Source: Thermohalobaculum sp050330995 (GTDB taxonomy: Bacteria > Pseudomonadota > Alphaproteobacteria > Rhodobacterales > Rhodobacteraceae). Taken from it: a DNA stretch of 64,000 nt. A program made the position numbers and the translations under genes. The DNA lies in contig JBHJHI010000060.1 of NCBI GenBank assembly GCA_050330995.1, forward strand, positions 1-64,000. The letters run 5' to 3'. The notes under the pieces were generated by a model, which worked only from the letters and a program-made list of their open reading frames with translations, ran no database searches and was not told the DNA's origin. Below, one piece after another: positions 1-8,969 of this stretch; position 1 is the first letter of the stretch; each line of letters opens with the position of its first letter.

Positions 1-1232
1 TCCGCCCGGCGCCGCCCCCTGCGACGCGCGACACCTTCCAGGGCTTTCGGCGCGCGACCGGGCGTGTCGGCACGCGAAACATCATCGCGGTGCTGCCGTC
101 GGTGAACTGCTCGGCCACCGCGGCGCGGCAGATCGCGGGCGCCTTCGGACCGGAGGCGCTCGCCCCCTATCCCAACGTCGACGGGGTCGCGGCGTTCGTC
201 CACGGCACGGGCTGCGGCATGGCCGGCGAGGGCGAGGGCATCGAGACCCTCCGGCGCACGCTGAACGGCTATCTCACCCATCCGAACTTCGCGGGCGTGC
301 TGATGATCGGCCTCGGCTGCGAGATGAACCAGATCGCGCAACTCATGCGCCGCTACGGGCTGGAGGACGGCGAGCGCTTCCGCCACATGACGATCCAGGC
401 GGCCGGCGGCACCCGCGCCGCCGTGCGCCAGGGCGTCGAGCACGTGAAGGCGATGCTGCCGGCGGCCAACGACGTCACGCGCGAGCCGGTCTCCGCGAAC
501 CACCTGACGCTCGCGCTGCAATGCGGCGGCTCGGACGGCTACTCGGGGATCACCGCGAACCCCGCGCTCGGCGCGGCGGCGGACCTGCTGGTGCGCCACG
601 GCGGCACCGCGATCCTGTCCGAGACGCCCGAGATCTACGGCGCCGAGCACCTGCTGACCCGCCGCGCCGCGAGCCGCGAGGTCGGCGAGAAACTGGTCGG
701 CCAGATCCGCTGGTGGGAGGACTACACGGCGAAGAACGAGGGCACGATGGACAACAACCCCTCGCCGGGCAACAAGGAGGGGGGGCTGACCACGATCCTC
801 GAAAAATCGCTCGGCGCGGCGGCGAAGGGGGGCACGACGCGGCTCGAAGGCGTCTACGCCTACGCCGAGCCGGTGACACGCGCGGGCTTCGTGTTCATGG
901 ACAGCCCCGGCTACGACCCCTGCTCGGTCACCGGCCAGATCGCGAGCGGGGCGAACGTCGTGTGCTTCACCACCGGGCGCGGCTCGGTCTCGGGCTTCAA
1001 GCCCTCGCCGTCCCTCAAGCTCTGCACCAACTCGCGCACCTACGAGCGGATGGCCGAGGACATGGACCTGAACTGCGGGCCGGTGCTGGAGGAGGGGGTC
1101 CCGGTCGAGGAGATGGGCGCGCGCATCTTCGATCTGGTGCTGCGCACCGCCTCGGGCGAGAAGACGTGCAGCGAGGAGTTCGACTTCGGCGACAACGAGT
1201 TCGTGCCCTGGCAGATCGGCGCGGTGATGTGA
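1..1232 (+). CDS. UxaA/GarD-family hydro-lyase (altronate/galactarate dehydratase type), 5' end missing
   Basis: The reading frame is open from the first bases of the window (first full codon at position 3), so the start lies upstream; about 409 codons are visible. The GTG at 90 is internal, because typical family sequence (TFQGFRRATGRVGTRN) precedes it. Conserved blocks of the sugar-acid dehydratase family follow: GTGCGMAGEG, GLGCEMNQI, LQCGGSDGYSGITANPA, SETPEIYGAEHLL, NPSPGNKEGGLTT and DSPGYDPCSVTGQIASGA. These enzymes dehydrate hexonic or aldaric acids such as altronate or galactarate in the cytoplasm, with a metal held partly by the conserved Cys residues. The small N-terminal SAF domain of full-length members would lie before the window. 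The exact substrate cannot be told from sequence. Confidence 0.9.
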   Translation, partial: RPAPPPATRDTFQGFRRATGRVGTRNIIAVLPSVNCSATAARQIAGAFGPEALAPYPNVDGVAAFVHGTGCGMAGEGEGIETLRRTLNGYLTHPNFAGVLMIGLGCEMNQIAQLMRRYGLEDGERFRHMTIQAAGGTRAAVRQGVEHVKAMLPAANDVTREPVSANHLTLALQCGGSDGYSGITANPALGAAADLLVRHGGTAILSETPEIYGAEHLLTRRAASREVGEKLVGQIRWWEDYTAKNEGTMDNNPSPGNKEGGLTTILEKSLGAAAKGGTTRLEGVYAYAEPVTRAGFVFMDSPGYDPCSVTGQIASGANVVCFTTGRGSVSGFKPSPSLKLCTNSRTYERMAEDMDLNCGPVLEEGVPVEEMGARIFDLVLRTASGEKTCSEEFDFGDNEFVPWQIGAVM

Positions 1233-1711
1233 GCGCCGTCGGTGTCGCGACCCCCGGCGCCACGCCCGGACGACGGCTCACGGTGCAAGTCGGGTGCCCG
1301 GGCGGCGCCTCGTCCTTCCGCCCTTCCCGTCGTCCGCCGCAGGGCCGACGATCGACTGCCCGCGACCCCGAGAGACCTCGCGCAGTCGCGCCATAGCGAA
1401 CGGGGGGCGAAGGCATGGTGTCGCCGTCGTCTCGCGATAGCGGCGTTTCAGAAGGCGTCGTCGCAAGACGGCAAAACCAGGGGCAGGTCGCTCCCTCGAC
1501 TTGACCCCGGCGGCTCGAGCGCCGATGGCCTTGAAGCCGAGGGGAAAGAACAAGGGGGTGGTCATGTGGAACGCATCGGTCAAAGCGCCCGTCACCCTGA
1601 TCCGGGGGCGCATTTCGTTGGTCTTTTTAAGAAACTGACGCACCGCCGTGTCGCCTCCTCGAAGATCCCGCCGGATCTTCGCTTGCGGAACCGCCTGACT
1701 GGACGGGTGCC
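1233..1711. other. Intergenic region, no supported gene
   Basis: This is 479 bp between the dehydratase stop and the heme oxygenase start. Antisense and sense frames of up to 173 codons exist but have no family resemblance and no convincing ribosome binding site. The last 120 bp are less GC-rich (a T-run around 1620-1630) and may carry the promoter of the heme oxygenase-phytochrome pair. I see no clear -35/-10 pair. Confidence 0.4.
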
Positions 1712-2374
1712 ATGCCTTCGCCGAGCCTTACATTCTGCCCGATCACGAACACCCCGACGATAGCGACCGCACTGCCCGGCTGGTCGCACGAGGCGAGCGC
1801 GACCACGCTGCGCCTCGTGCTCCGCGAGCGCACGCGCGAGGCGCATCACCGCGTCGACGCCGCGCTCGGCGCGCTCGACCTCGCGACGCCGGCCGGTCTC
1901 GCCGATTTCCTGCTGACCCATCACCTGGCGCTGACGCATCTCGAGCCGGCGCTGGGCGCCGCGGCCGAGTTCGACGTCCCGCCGAGCCGGCTGCCGCTTC
2001 TAGAGGCGGACCTCGCCGCCCTCGGTCACGCCCCCGCGCGTGGTCCGGCGCCTGGCGCGGGGTGCGGCCTCGGCGAGAGGCTGCGGGACCCGGAGCCGCT
2101 CGGCCTCGCCTACGTGCTCGCCGGCGCCCACTTCGGCACGCGCGTCCTGCAGGCGCGCTGGGCGCGCTCGACCGAGCCGAGCGTGCGTGCGGCGCATCGC
2201 TTCCTCGCCGACACCGGCATGCGCGATCTCTGGCGCGCGCTGCTGCCGCGTCTCGCGCGGCCGGCCCGCGAGCACGACCGCGTCGAACGCGCCGTCGCCG
2301 CGGCCCATGCGGCCTTCGACGTCCATCTCGACGCCTTCCTGACGATCCGCGAGGCCCGCCATGCCCCGTCCTGA
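1712..2374 (+). CDS. bphO: Biliverdin-producing heme oxygenase
   Basis: This is a 220-residue protein of bacterial heme oxygenase size. The segment LRERTREAHHRVDAALG, near residue 45, carries the expected proximal heme-ligand His, and LAYVLAGAHFGTRVLQ matches the distal helix with its small residues over the heme. Heme oxygenase opens heme to biliverdin, CO and iron in the cytoplasm. Its last 14 bases overlap the start of the downstream bacteriophytochrome, so the two are probably co-translated. That fits its job of making the biliverdin chromophore. The start is the first ATG in frame; it leaves a roughly 30-residue N-terminal tail before the family domain, so a later non-ATG start is possible. 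Confidence 0.9.
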   Translation: MPSPSLTFCPITNTPTIATALPGWSHEASATTLRLVLRERTREAHHRVDAALGALDLATPAGLADFLLTHHLALTHLEPALGAAAEFDVPPSRLPLLEADLAALGHAPARGPAPGAGCGLGERLRDPEPLGLAYVLAGAHFGTRVLQARWARSTEPSVRAAHRFLADTGMRDLWRALLPRLARPAREHDRVERAVAAAHAAFDVHLDAFLTIREARHAPS

Positions 2375-4928
2375 CGCCGACACCGGCGCGCTAACGCGCG
2401 AGGTCGACCTGACCAGCTGCGACCGCGAGCCGATCCACAAGCTCGGCCGCGTCCAGTCCTTCGGTGCGCTGATCGCCGTCTCGGCCGACTGGATCGTCAC
2501 GCACGCCTCCGACAACGTCGCGGACTTCCTCGGCCGCGAGGCCGGGGCCCTGATCGGCCTGCCGCTCGCCGAGGCGGTCGAGGCGGAGGCGCTGCACGCG
2601 CTGCGCTCGAAGCTGCAGATGCTCGGCCATCGCGACGCGGTCGAGCGCGCCTTCGGCCTGCGCCCGGCGCGGGACGCCGCCCCCGTCGACGCGACGCTCC
2701 ATCTCTCGGGCGACGTCATCGTGATCGAGATGGAGCGCGCCGGCGAGGCGCCGCGCCCCGACTACGGCGCGCTCGTGCGCCCGATGATCGATCGCATGAG
2801 CCGCGCCGGCGACGTCGAGACGCTCTGCGAGCAGGCCGCGCGCCACCTGCGCGCCCTGACCGGCTTCGACCGCGTCATGGTCTACCGCTTCGCGGACGAC
2901 GACACCGGCGAGGTGATCGCCGAGAGCCGCGCGCCGGACATGGCCTCGTTCAAGGGCCTGCGCTATCCCGCCTCCGACATCCCCGTGCAGGCGCGCGCGC
3001 TCTACAAGCGCAACCTCCTGCGCCTGATCACCGACGTCGCCGACCCGGGCCGTCCGATCCTGCCCGCGCGCGATCCCGAGGGGCGCGTGCTCGACCTCTC
3101 GATGAGCGCGATCCGCGCGGTCTCGCCGATCCATCTGGAGTATCTCGCCAACATGGGCGTGGGCGCCTCGCTCTCGGTCTCGATCGTCAAGCGCGACCGG
3201 CTCTGGGGGCTGTTCGCCTGCCACCACCGTACGGCGCGGCTGCTCTCGCCCGAGGCGCGCGCGGCGGCAGAGCTGTTCGGCCAGCTCTTCGCCTTCGTGC
3301 TCGACCAGCGCCTCGCCGACGTCGAGCGCGAGGAGCAGGCGCGGGCGCGCCAGCTGCACGACCGGCTGATGGCCCGCCTCGCCGGGGGCAGCTCGATCGC
3401 GGAGAACTTCGAGACCATCGTGGAGGCGATCGGCGAGGTCGTCGCCCACGACGGCGCGGTCGGCTGGATCGGGGGCGAGTACCTCGCCACCGGCCAGGCG
3501 CCGACGCGCGAGGAGTTCCTCGGCCTCGTGCGCTTTCTCAACACCACCGCCGCGAGCCGGGTCTACCACACCGAGCGTCTCGGGGCCGTGTTCGCGCCGG
3601 CGGCCGACTTCGTCGAACGCGCCGCCGGGATGCTGGTGCTGCCGGTCTCGCGCACGCCGCGCGACTACATCGTGCTGTTTCGCCGCGAGATCGCGCGCTC
3701 GGTCACCTGGGCGGGCGACCCGACCAAGCCGGCGGAGCTCGGTCCGAACGGCCTGCGGCTGACGCCGCGCAAGAGCTTCGAGGCGTGGCAGGAAGTGGTG
3801 CGCGGCACCTCGGCGCCCTGGACGAGCTTGGAGGTGCAGGCCGCCGAGGCGCTGCGCGTGACGCTCCTGGAGGTGGTGCTGCGCATGACCGACGCGGCGG
3901 TCCGCGACCGCGCCCGCGCGCAGGAGCGCCAGGAACTTCTGATCGCCGAGCTGAACCACCGCGTGCGCAACATCCTCGGCCTGATCCGCAGCCTGATCGC
4001 CCAGAGCCGGGGCGAAGCCGAGACGGTGGCCGAGTTCACCGAGGTGGTGGGCGGGCGCATCCACGCCCTCGCTCGCGCGCACGACCAGATCACGCGCGAG
4101 AGCTGGAACCCGGCCTCGGCGCACGAACTCGTGCAGACCGAGACGGCGGCCTACCTCGGCGCCAAGGCCGACCGGATATGCCTCTCGGGGCCGGACGTGG
4201 CGCTCGAGCCCAAAGCCTTCACCACGCTGGCCCTCGTCGTCCACGAGCTGACGACCAACGCGGCCAAGTACGGCGCGCTCTCGGATCGCCACGGCGCGGT
4301 CGACGTGCGCTTCGCGATCGAGCCCGACGGCGCGCTCGCCATCGACTGGCGCGAGCGCGGCGGCCCGCCGGTCCGGGGCGTGCCGAACCGGCGCGGCTTC
4401 GGCACGACGATCATCGAGCGCTCGGTGCCCTTCGAGCTGCAAGGCACGGCCGAGGTGCGCTTCGAGGTCGGCGGACTCCAGGCGCGCTTCGTGCTGCCGC
4501 CCGCCCACGTCGCCGCCGTCGTCGAGGCCGCCGCTGCCGACGACGCGTCGCCCGCCGCCGAGGACGCGCCGCGCGCGCCGCTGTCGGGCGACGTGCTCGT
4601 GCTGGAGGACAACATGATCATCGCGCTCGACGCCGAGACCTGCGTCGCGGAACTCGGCGCCGAGCGCGTGCACGTCGCCTCCTGCGTGCGCGACGCGCTC
4701 GCCATCCTCGACCGCGTCGTGCCGGACTTCGCCATCCTCGACGTCAACCTCGGTGCGGAGACGAGCGAGGCCGTCGCGCGCCGCCTCGCCGAAGCCGGCG
4801 CGCGCTTCGTCTTCGCGACCGGCTACGGCGGCACGACGGCCGTGACGACCACCTTCCCCGACGCGGTCGTCGTGCAGAAGCCCTACGACCGCGCCACGCT
4901 GGAGAGCGCGATCGCGATCGTCTCCTGA
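2361..4928 (+). CDS. bphP: Bacteriophytochrome: PAS-GAF-PHY sensor, HWE histidine kinase and receiver domain
   Basis: This 855-residue red/far-red photoreceptor kinase has all parts in one chain. Cys20 in LTSCDREPIH is the usual biliverdin attachment site in bacterial phytochromes. The PAS domain spans about 15-130, GAF about 140-310 with the diagnostic PASDIP motif, and PHY about 320-510. The kinase has His533 in ELNHRVRN, an N-box HELTTNAAKYGAL, and WRERGG; His in the N-box plus W-x-E defines the HWE family. A receiver domain fills the last 120 residues, with LVLEDN, phospho-acceptor Asp794 in ILDVN, and a late QKPY Lys. The enclosed receiver suggests an internal phosphorelay or output blocking. 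No separate response regulator is adjacent, so the output target is unknown. Confidence 0.95.
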   Translation: MPRPDADTGALTREVDLTSCDREPIHKLGRVQSFGALIAVSADWIVTHASDNVADFLGREAGALIGLPLAEAVEAEALHALRSKLQMLGHRDAVERAFGLRPARDAAPVDATLHLSGDVIVIEMERAGEAPRPDYGALVRPMIDRMSRAGDVETLCEQAARHLRALTGFDRVMVYRFADDDTGEVIAESRAPDMASFKGLRYPASDIPVQARALYKRNLLRLITDVADPGRPILPARDPEGRVLDLSMSAIRAVSPIHLEYLANMGVGASLSVSIVKRDRLWGLFACHHRTARLLSPEARAAAELFGQLFAFVLDQRLADVEREEQARARQLHDRLMARLAGGSSIAENFETIVEAIGEVVAHDGAVGWIGGEYLATGQAPTREEFLGLVRFLNTTAASRVYHTERLGAVFAPAADFVERAAGMLVLPVSRTPRDYIVLFRREIARSVTWAGDPTKPAELGPNGLRLTPRKSFEAWQEVVRGTSAPWTSLEVQAAEALRVTLLEVVLRMTDAAVRDRARAQERQELLIAELNHRVRNILGLIRSLIAQSRGEAETVAEFTEVVGGRIHALARAHDQITRESWNPASAHELVQTETAAYLGAKADRICLSGPDVALEPKAFTTLALVVHELTTNAAKYGALSDRHGAVDVRFAIEPDGALAIDWRERGGPPVRGVPNRRGFGTTIIERSVPFELQGTAEVRFEVGGLQARFVLPPAHVAAVVEAAAADDASPAAEDAPRAPLSGDVLVLEDNMIIALDAETCVAELGAERVHVASCVRDALAILDRVVPDFAILDVNLGAETSEAVARRLAEAGARFVFATGYGGTTAVTTTFPDAVVVQKPYDRATLESAIAIVS

Positions 4929-5392
4929 CCTCGACGGTTGGCGACGCGGACGAGGCGCCACCGGCGGAGAGGGCGATCGCGCCCCTCCGGTCGATCGCGA
5001 GCCGGCCCGAACGGGCGCGTGCCTCCGGGCAGGGGCGTACGGCGGGAGCCGGTACCGGCGCGATCGCCGCGGTAGGGCGTCGACGTCGCTTCATGGCGCG
5101 AGCCGGGCAGGGAGCCGGCGGCCGGCCCTCGTCGTGCAGCCGCCGTTCGCCGTTGCGCCAGCGGTCGTCTCGGGCCGACCCCGTCTCGGACGTCCTGGGG
5201 AAGGGGCAGCGACCCGTCCCGAGCCACCGCTCCGGCTCACGCCACCGCCACGCGCCCGGCGCCGTCGAGCGCCACGGCCTCGCGCGCGAGATCAACGGGC
5301 ACCGCCGCCCCCGCTACCGGCGCGCCACGCTTCGGACGGGGCAGGGCGCGTGCATCGTGCTAGGCTCGGACCCGGGCTCGAAGGAGAGGACG
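4929..5392. other. Intergenic region, no supported gene
   Basis: This is 464 bp between the phytochrome stop and the Uma2 gene. An open frame runs from the phytochrome's alternate frame through this stretch into the Uma2 gene, but it shows no family similarity here and is an artefact of high GC. I see no hairpin with a T-tract and no recognisable promoter. Confidence 0.4.
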
Positions 5393-5953
5393 ATGGCGCT
5401 CGAGAAACCGCTCCGTATGGACGCAGAGACATACCTCGACTGGGCCATGCGACAGCCCGAGGGTCAGCGCTACGAGCTGGTCGACGGCGAGGTCGTCGCC
5501 CAGGCGTCCGAACGGGCGCGCCATGCCAGAGCGAAGTTCGCGGCGGCACGGGCGTTGGAAGATGCCATACGCGCCGCCGGAAAACCCTGCGAGGTGTTCC
5601 CCGACGGCATGGCCGTGCGCATCGACGCGACCACCGTCTACGAGCCGGACGCGAGCCTGCGCTGCGGCGCGCCGCTCGACGGCGACGCGGTCGTCTTCGA
5701 CGATCCGGTGGTGATCGTCGAGGTGCTCTCGCCGTCGACGCGCGGCGACGACCTCGGGCGCAAGCTCGTGGACTACTTCCGGCTGGAGAGCCTCGGCCAC
5801 TACCTGATGGTCGATCCCGAGCGGCGCACCGTCGTCCACCATGCCCGTGGCGCCGACGGCGAGGTGCGCATGCGGGTGATCCGGGAGGGCGGCCTCCGGC
5901 TCGATCCGCCGGGGATCGAGATCGACACGGTGGCGATGTTCGCCGGCGCCTGA
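5393..5953 (+). CDS. Uma2-family (DUF820) putative restriction-endonuclease-fold protein
   Basis: This is a 186-residue protein. The ATG at 5393 is chosen because AAGGAGAGGA sits just upstream and the family begins near here. Family blocks are visible in order: YELVDGEVV, CEVFPDGMAVRID, YEPDASLRCG, DPVVIVEVLSPSTRGDDLGRKL and YLMVDPERRTV. The P-D...E-V-x-S pattern, with Asp in EPDA and Glu in VEVLS, is the PD-(D/E)xK nuclease-like core of Uma2. These proteins are common in multiple copies in alphaproteobacteria and cyanobacteria. Their cellular role is not established, so the nuclease activity is known only by fold inference. It stands alone, with 460 bp before it and 379 bp after. Confidence 0.85.
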   Translation: MALEKPLRMDAETYLDWAMRQPEGQRYELVDGEVVAQASERARHARAKFAAARALEDAIRAAGKPCEVFPDGMAVRIDATTVYEPDASLRCGAPLDGDAVVFDDPVVIVEVLSPSTRGDDLGRKLVDYFRLESLGHYLMVDPERRTVVHHARGADGEVRMRVIREGGLRLDPPGIEIDTVAMFAGA

Positions 5954-6332
5954 GCGCCGGATGCGGCGAGCGGCCTGCCCGTGGATCGGTTCCGGGCGAC
6001 GACCCTCGGCTGGCACGGCCGCGAGGTCCTCGCAGCGCAGGGGGTTCCACCGTGTCGGAGGGTCAGGTCGAGCGCCGGTGGGAGCCCCCGCATGACGCGA
6101 CCTCTCGACGGGACGAACGGCTCGTCCGAACCCGGAGGAGGCCGGTCGAAGGCTGCGTCGCCCACGCCATGAGCCGCTTCGGCAGCCGGGTCGGTGCGAT
6201 GGCAGAAGCATCGCCAGCGCAGGCGGCGGTGCGACCCGCCGCGTGACGCGGCCGCGGTTTTCGGCGAGACTGCCGGTCATGGCGCGGACGCGAGCACGGA
6301 CCGACCCGGCCCCGGCAGGGCGCGGCTGAGAC
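5954..6332. other. Intergenic region, no supported gene
   Basis: This is 379 bp between the Uma2 gene and the RpiR-type regulator. Only short frames with arginine-rich, low-complexity translations are present. It should hold the regulator's promoter, but I do not see a clear one. Confidence 0.35.
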
Positions 6333-7178
6333 GTGGGCACGCCCGTCGGCCAGCGCCTGCTCGCCGCCTACGACGCGATGCCCCGCGGCGAGCGCCGGCT
6401 CGCCGATCTGCTGCTGGAGGACGTGGGCGTCGTGCGCCACATGACCGCCGGCGAGCTGGCCGAGCGGGCCGGCGTCTCCAAGGCCACCGCCGCGCGGCTG
6501 TTCCGACGGCTCGGCTACGCCGGCTACAAGGCCGCCCAGCGCGAGGCGCGCGCGACGCAGGCCACGCCACCCGCCGCGGCGCCGCTCGCGAACGGGCGCG
6601 CGACGCCGAGCCCCTCGGCCTATCTAGACGCCGAGGTGAAGCACCTCGTGCGCACCTTCGAGCTGATGCGCGGCGACGACCTGGCCGAGGCCGTTCGGCT
6701 GCTCCGCGACGGCGAGAAGCTCTGGGTGGTGGGCTTCGGCGACGACTACCCGCTCGCCCACTTCGCGCGCGCCCTGCTCATCAAGATGCGCCCGGACGTG
6801 CGCATGATCCCGATCGGCGGCTTCCCGATCCCCGAGGAGTTCGCCTCGATCTCGGCCGCCGACACGGTGCTCGCCCTCGGCGTCGCCCGGCGCACGCAGG
6901 CGCTTCGCAACGTGCTCGGCTCGGCCGGGCGGGCGGGGGCGCGCGTCGTGCTGGTCACCGACGCGCTCGGCGCGGGCGACAAGGCGGCGGCGAGCGTGAT
7001 CCTGAGAAGCCGCGCCGGCGGGCCGACGCTGTTCGGCTCCTTCACCGCGAGCGTCAGCCTGATCGCCTACCTCTGCGCCTCGCTCGCCGGGCGAATCGGC
7101 GACACCGCGGTCGAGCGGCTCAGGGCCATCGAGGCCATCCACGCCGAATGGGGCGACGGGACGGACCCCGGTGGTTGA
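6333..7178 (+). CDS. RpiR/MurR-family transcriptional regulator (HTH-SIS)
   Basis: This 281-residue protein starts at GTG. Residues about 1-85 form the RpiR helix-turn-helix domain (AELAERAGVSKATAARLFRR-like core, then LGYAGYKAAQREAR). Residues about 105-270 form a SIS sugar-isomerase-like ligand-binding domain, with KLWVVGFGDDYPLAHF and VVLVTDALGAGDKAA in the usual positions. RpiR proteins bind phosphosugars or related small acids and repress or activate nearby catabolic genes. The gene lies 178 bp upstream of, and co-directional with, the peptide-type ABC operon, with a palindromic candidate operator between them. It is the likely regulator of that operon (inference). Confidence 0.9.
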   Translation: MGTPVGQRLLAAYDAMPRGERRLADLLLEDVGVVRHMTAGELAERAGVSKATAARLFRRLGYAGYKAAQREARATQATPPAAAPLANGRATPSPSAYLDAEVKHLVRTFELMRGDDLAEAVRLLRDGEKLWVVGFGDDYPLAHFARALLIKMRPDVRMIPIGGFPIPEEFASISAADTVLALGVARRTQALRNVLGSAGRAGARVVLVTDALGAGDKAAASVILRSRAGGPTLFGSFTASVSLIAYLCASLAGRIGDTAVERLRAIEAIHAEWGDGTDPGG

Positions 7179-7183
7179 GCGGC

Positions 7184-7204
7184 GTTTCAATTCTGCGTTG
7201 AAAC
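7184..7204. promoter_or_regulatory. Perfect inverted repeat GTTTCAA-N7-TTGAAAC, candidate RpiR operator
   Basis: Two 7-bp arms are exactly complementary around a 7-nt centre, in an AT-richer stretch (7184-7260) unlike the GC-rich surroundings. It lies 6 bp after the RpiR-type gene and about 150 bp before the ABC binding-protein gene. A palindrome with TTTCA/TGAAA arms in the gap between a regulator and its neighbour operon is what an operator looks like. No experiment or alignment backs this. Confidence 0.45.
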
Positions 7205-7356
7205 CCTCGCCCCTACAGACGAAAAACGCCGCTTGCGAAAAAGAATTCGTCGTTTCCGAAATCTTCTTGCCGGCCGTGCCCGCTCCTCGGCAGCCTTTCC
7301 GAGAGGCGAGGGCGACCGCGCGACGGCGCGCTCCGCACCGGCAGGGAGATCCAGGG

Positions 7357-8910
7357 ATGACGAACGGACGGATGCTCACGAGCGCCTGCGCGGCGGTCGC
7401 GGTCACGCTCGCGGCCGGCGCGGCGGGGGCGCAGGAACTGGTCTGGGCGCGCTACGGCGACATCGACTCGCTCGATCCGCACCGCGCGACCTCGACGCTC
7501 TCGATGCAGGTCTGGGACCAGATCTACGACCAGCTGCTCGCCTTCGACATGGAGGGCAACCCGCAGCCGAACATGGCGAAGTCCTGGGAGGTCAGCCAGG
7601 ACGGGCTGCAGTACACCTTCGCCCTGCACGACGGCATCAAGTGCCACGACGGCAGCGACTTCACGGCCGAGGACGTGAAGTTCACCATCGACCGCGCCTT
7701 CGGCGATACCCCCTCGCTCACCCGCACGAGCTGGGGCCCGATCGAGAGCGTGGAGGTCGTCGATCCGCTGACGGTGAAGATCTCGATGTCGAGCCGCTTC
7801 GCCGCCTTCCTGCCGTTCCTGGCCGACAGCTTCTCCTCGATGGTCTGCGACAGCGTCGATCCGGAGACCTTCGGCTCGACCACCGCCATCGGCACGGGGC
7901 CGTTCAGGCTGGTCGAATGGACCAAGGGCGACGAGGTCGTCCTCGCGGCCAACCCCGACTACCGCAATCTCGGCAAGCCGGTGGAGAACGACGGCCCGCC
8001 GATGATCGAGCGGCTGGTGGTGCGCACCGTGCCCGAGGCGCAGACCCGCCTCGCGGCGCTGCGCACCGGCGAGGCGCACGTCGCCGAGCCGCCCTTCGAC
8101 GACATCCCCGCGATCCGCGACGCGGGCGAGCTGGAGATCGTGGTGGCCGAGAACACCGGCCAGAACGTGTTCTGGGAGTTCACCACCTCGCGTCCGCCCT
8201 TCGACGACATCCGCGCCCGGCAGGCGATCGCGCACGGCACCGATCCGCAGATGGCCATCGACATCATCTACGGCGGGCTGAACCAGCGCGAGTGGTGCCC
8301 CATCGCCCGCGGCGTCTTCGGCAACGACCAGGAATTCTGCCGCAGCCACGGCTACGAGTACGACCCCGAGAAGGCGCAGGCGCTGCTCGCCGAGATGGGC
8401 TACGGCCCCGACAACCCGCTGGAGACGACGATGTACGTCTGGACCGGCGGCAACCGCCACAAGCTCGCCGAGATCTTCCAGGCCCAGCTCGCGCAGATCG
8501 GCGTGAAGGCCGGCATCGAGATCATGGACATCGGCACCATGAACGCGAAGGTGAAGGCGCAGAACGAGAGCCCGGACGACCCCTCGCCCGGCACCTTCGA
8601 CATGATGACATGGTCCTGGTACGACCCGGACATCCTCTACCAGCTCTGGCACTCGCCCGGCGCCTACTCGGGCTACACCTCGCCGGAACTCGACGCGCTC
8701 CTTGAGGAGACGCGCACCACCATCGACCCCGAGGAACGGCTGGAGAAGGTGCGCGCGGTCATCGCCTACCTGATGGAGAACGCCGTCCACATCGGCCTCT
8801 ACACGCCCGGCTGGGAATGGGTCTTCGCCCTGCGCCCGGAGGTCGAGGGCTTCAAGGTCGGCCCCTTCCTGCACCCGCTCTTCCTCGACGTGACGATGGA
8901 GCAGGGCTGA
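7357..8910 (+). CDS. ABC transporter substrate-binding protein, family 5 (peptide/nickel type)
   Basis: This is a 517-residue periplasmic binding protein. The ATG at 7357 follows a GGGA-type site and gives a classic signal peptide, with a hydrophobic stretch ending AAGAAGAQEL. The mature start LVWARYGDIDSLDPHRA and the block MAKSWEVSQDGLQYTF...DGSDFTAEDVKF are hallmarks of the DppA/OppA family (SBP_bac_5). It captures a ligand in the periplasm for the downstream permeases. The ligand may be a peptide, an opine or a sugar-acid derivative; the RpiR-type regulator upstream hints at a sugar-linked compound, but sequence does not decide. A GC-rich hairpin follows the stop. Confidence 0.93.
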   Translation: MTNGRMLTSACAAVAVTLAAGAAGAQELVWARYGDIDSLDPHRATSTLSMQVWDQIYDQLLAFDMEGNPQPNMAKSWEVSQDGLQYTFALHDGIKCHDGSDFTAEDVKFTIDRAFGDTPSLTRTSWGPIESVEVVDPLTVKISMSSRFAAFLPFLADSFSSMVCDSVDPETFGSTTAIGTGPFRLVEWTKGDEVVLAANPDYRNLGKPVENDGPPMIERLVVRTVPEAQTRLAALRTGEAHVAEPPFDDIPAIRDAGELEIVVAENTGQNVFWEFTTSRPPFDDIRARQAIAHGTDPQMAIDIIYGGLNQREWCPIARGVFGNDQEFCRSHGYEYDPEKAQALLAEMGYGPDNPLETTMYVWTGGNRHKLAEIFQAQLAQIGVKAGIEIMDIGTMNAKVKAQNESPDDPSPGTFDMMTWSWYDPDILYQLWHSPGAYSGYTSPELDALLEETRTTIDPEERLEKVRAVIAYLMENAVHIGLYTPGWEWVFALRPEVEGFKVGPFLHPLFLDVTMEQG

Positions 8911-8917
8911 GGCCCGC

Positions 8918-8944
8918 CCGCGGCCCCGCGCGCCGGGGCCGCGG
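8918..8944 (+). terminator. Intercistronic GC hairpin after the binding-protein gene
   Basis: The arms CCGCGGCCCC and GGGGCCGCGG are 10 bp, perfectly complementary, and flank a 7-nt loop, starting 7 nt after the binding-protein stop. There is no T-tract, so it more likely stabilises the upstream mRNA or causes partial termination. That is a common way to make more binding protein than permease. Confidence 0.55.
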
Positions 8945-8969
8945 ACCACCGTAGACGGGAGGCGGCGCC

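Noticed and set aside
1278..1643. A 121-codon minus-strand ORF between the dehydratase and heme oxygenase genes
   Set aside because: No family resemblance and no ribosome binding site; its basic, Arg-rich second half is typical of spurious high-GC frames.
2391..4961. An 856-codon minus-strand ORF opposite the phytochrome gene
   Set aside because: The plus strand encodes clear phytochrome, kinase and receiver motifs; the antisense frame is open only because of high GC and has no recognisable domain. The same holds for long antisense frames opposite the RND, ABC, PKS and nuo genes.
3785..5953. A 722-codon plus-strand frame running from inside the phytochrome gene into the Uma2 gene
   Set aside because: Only the last 186 codons, after a good ribosome binding site at 5381-5390, match a family; the rest is a shadow frame plus intergenic DNA.
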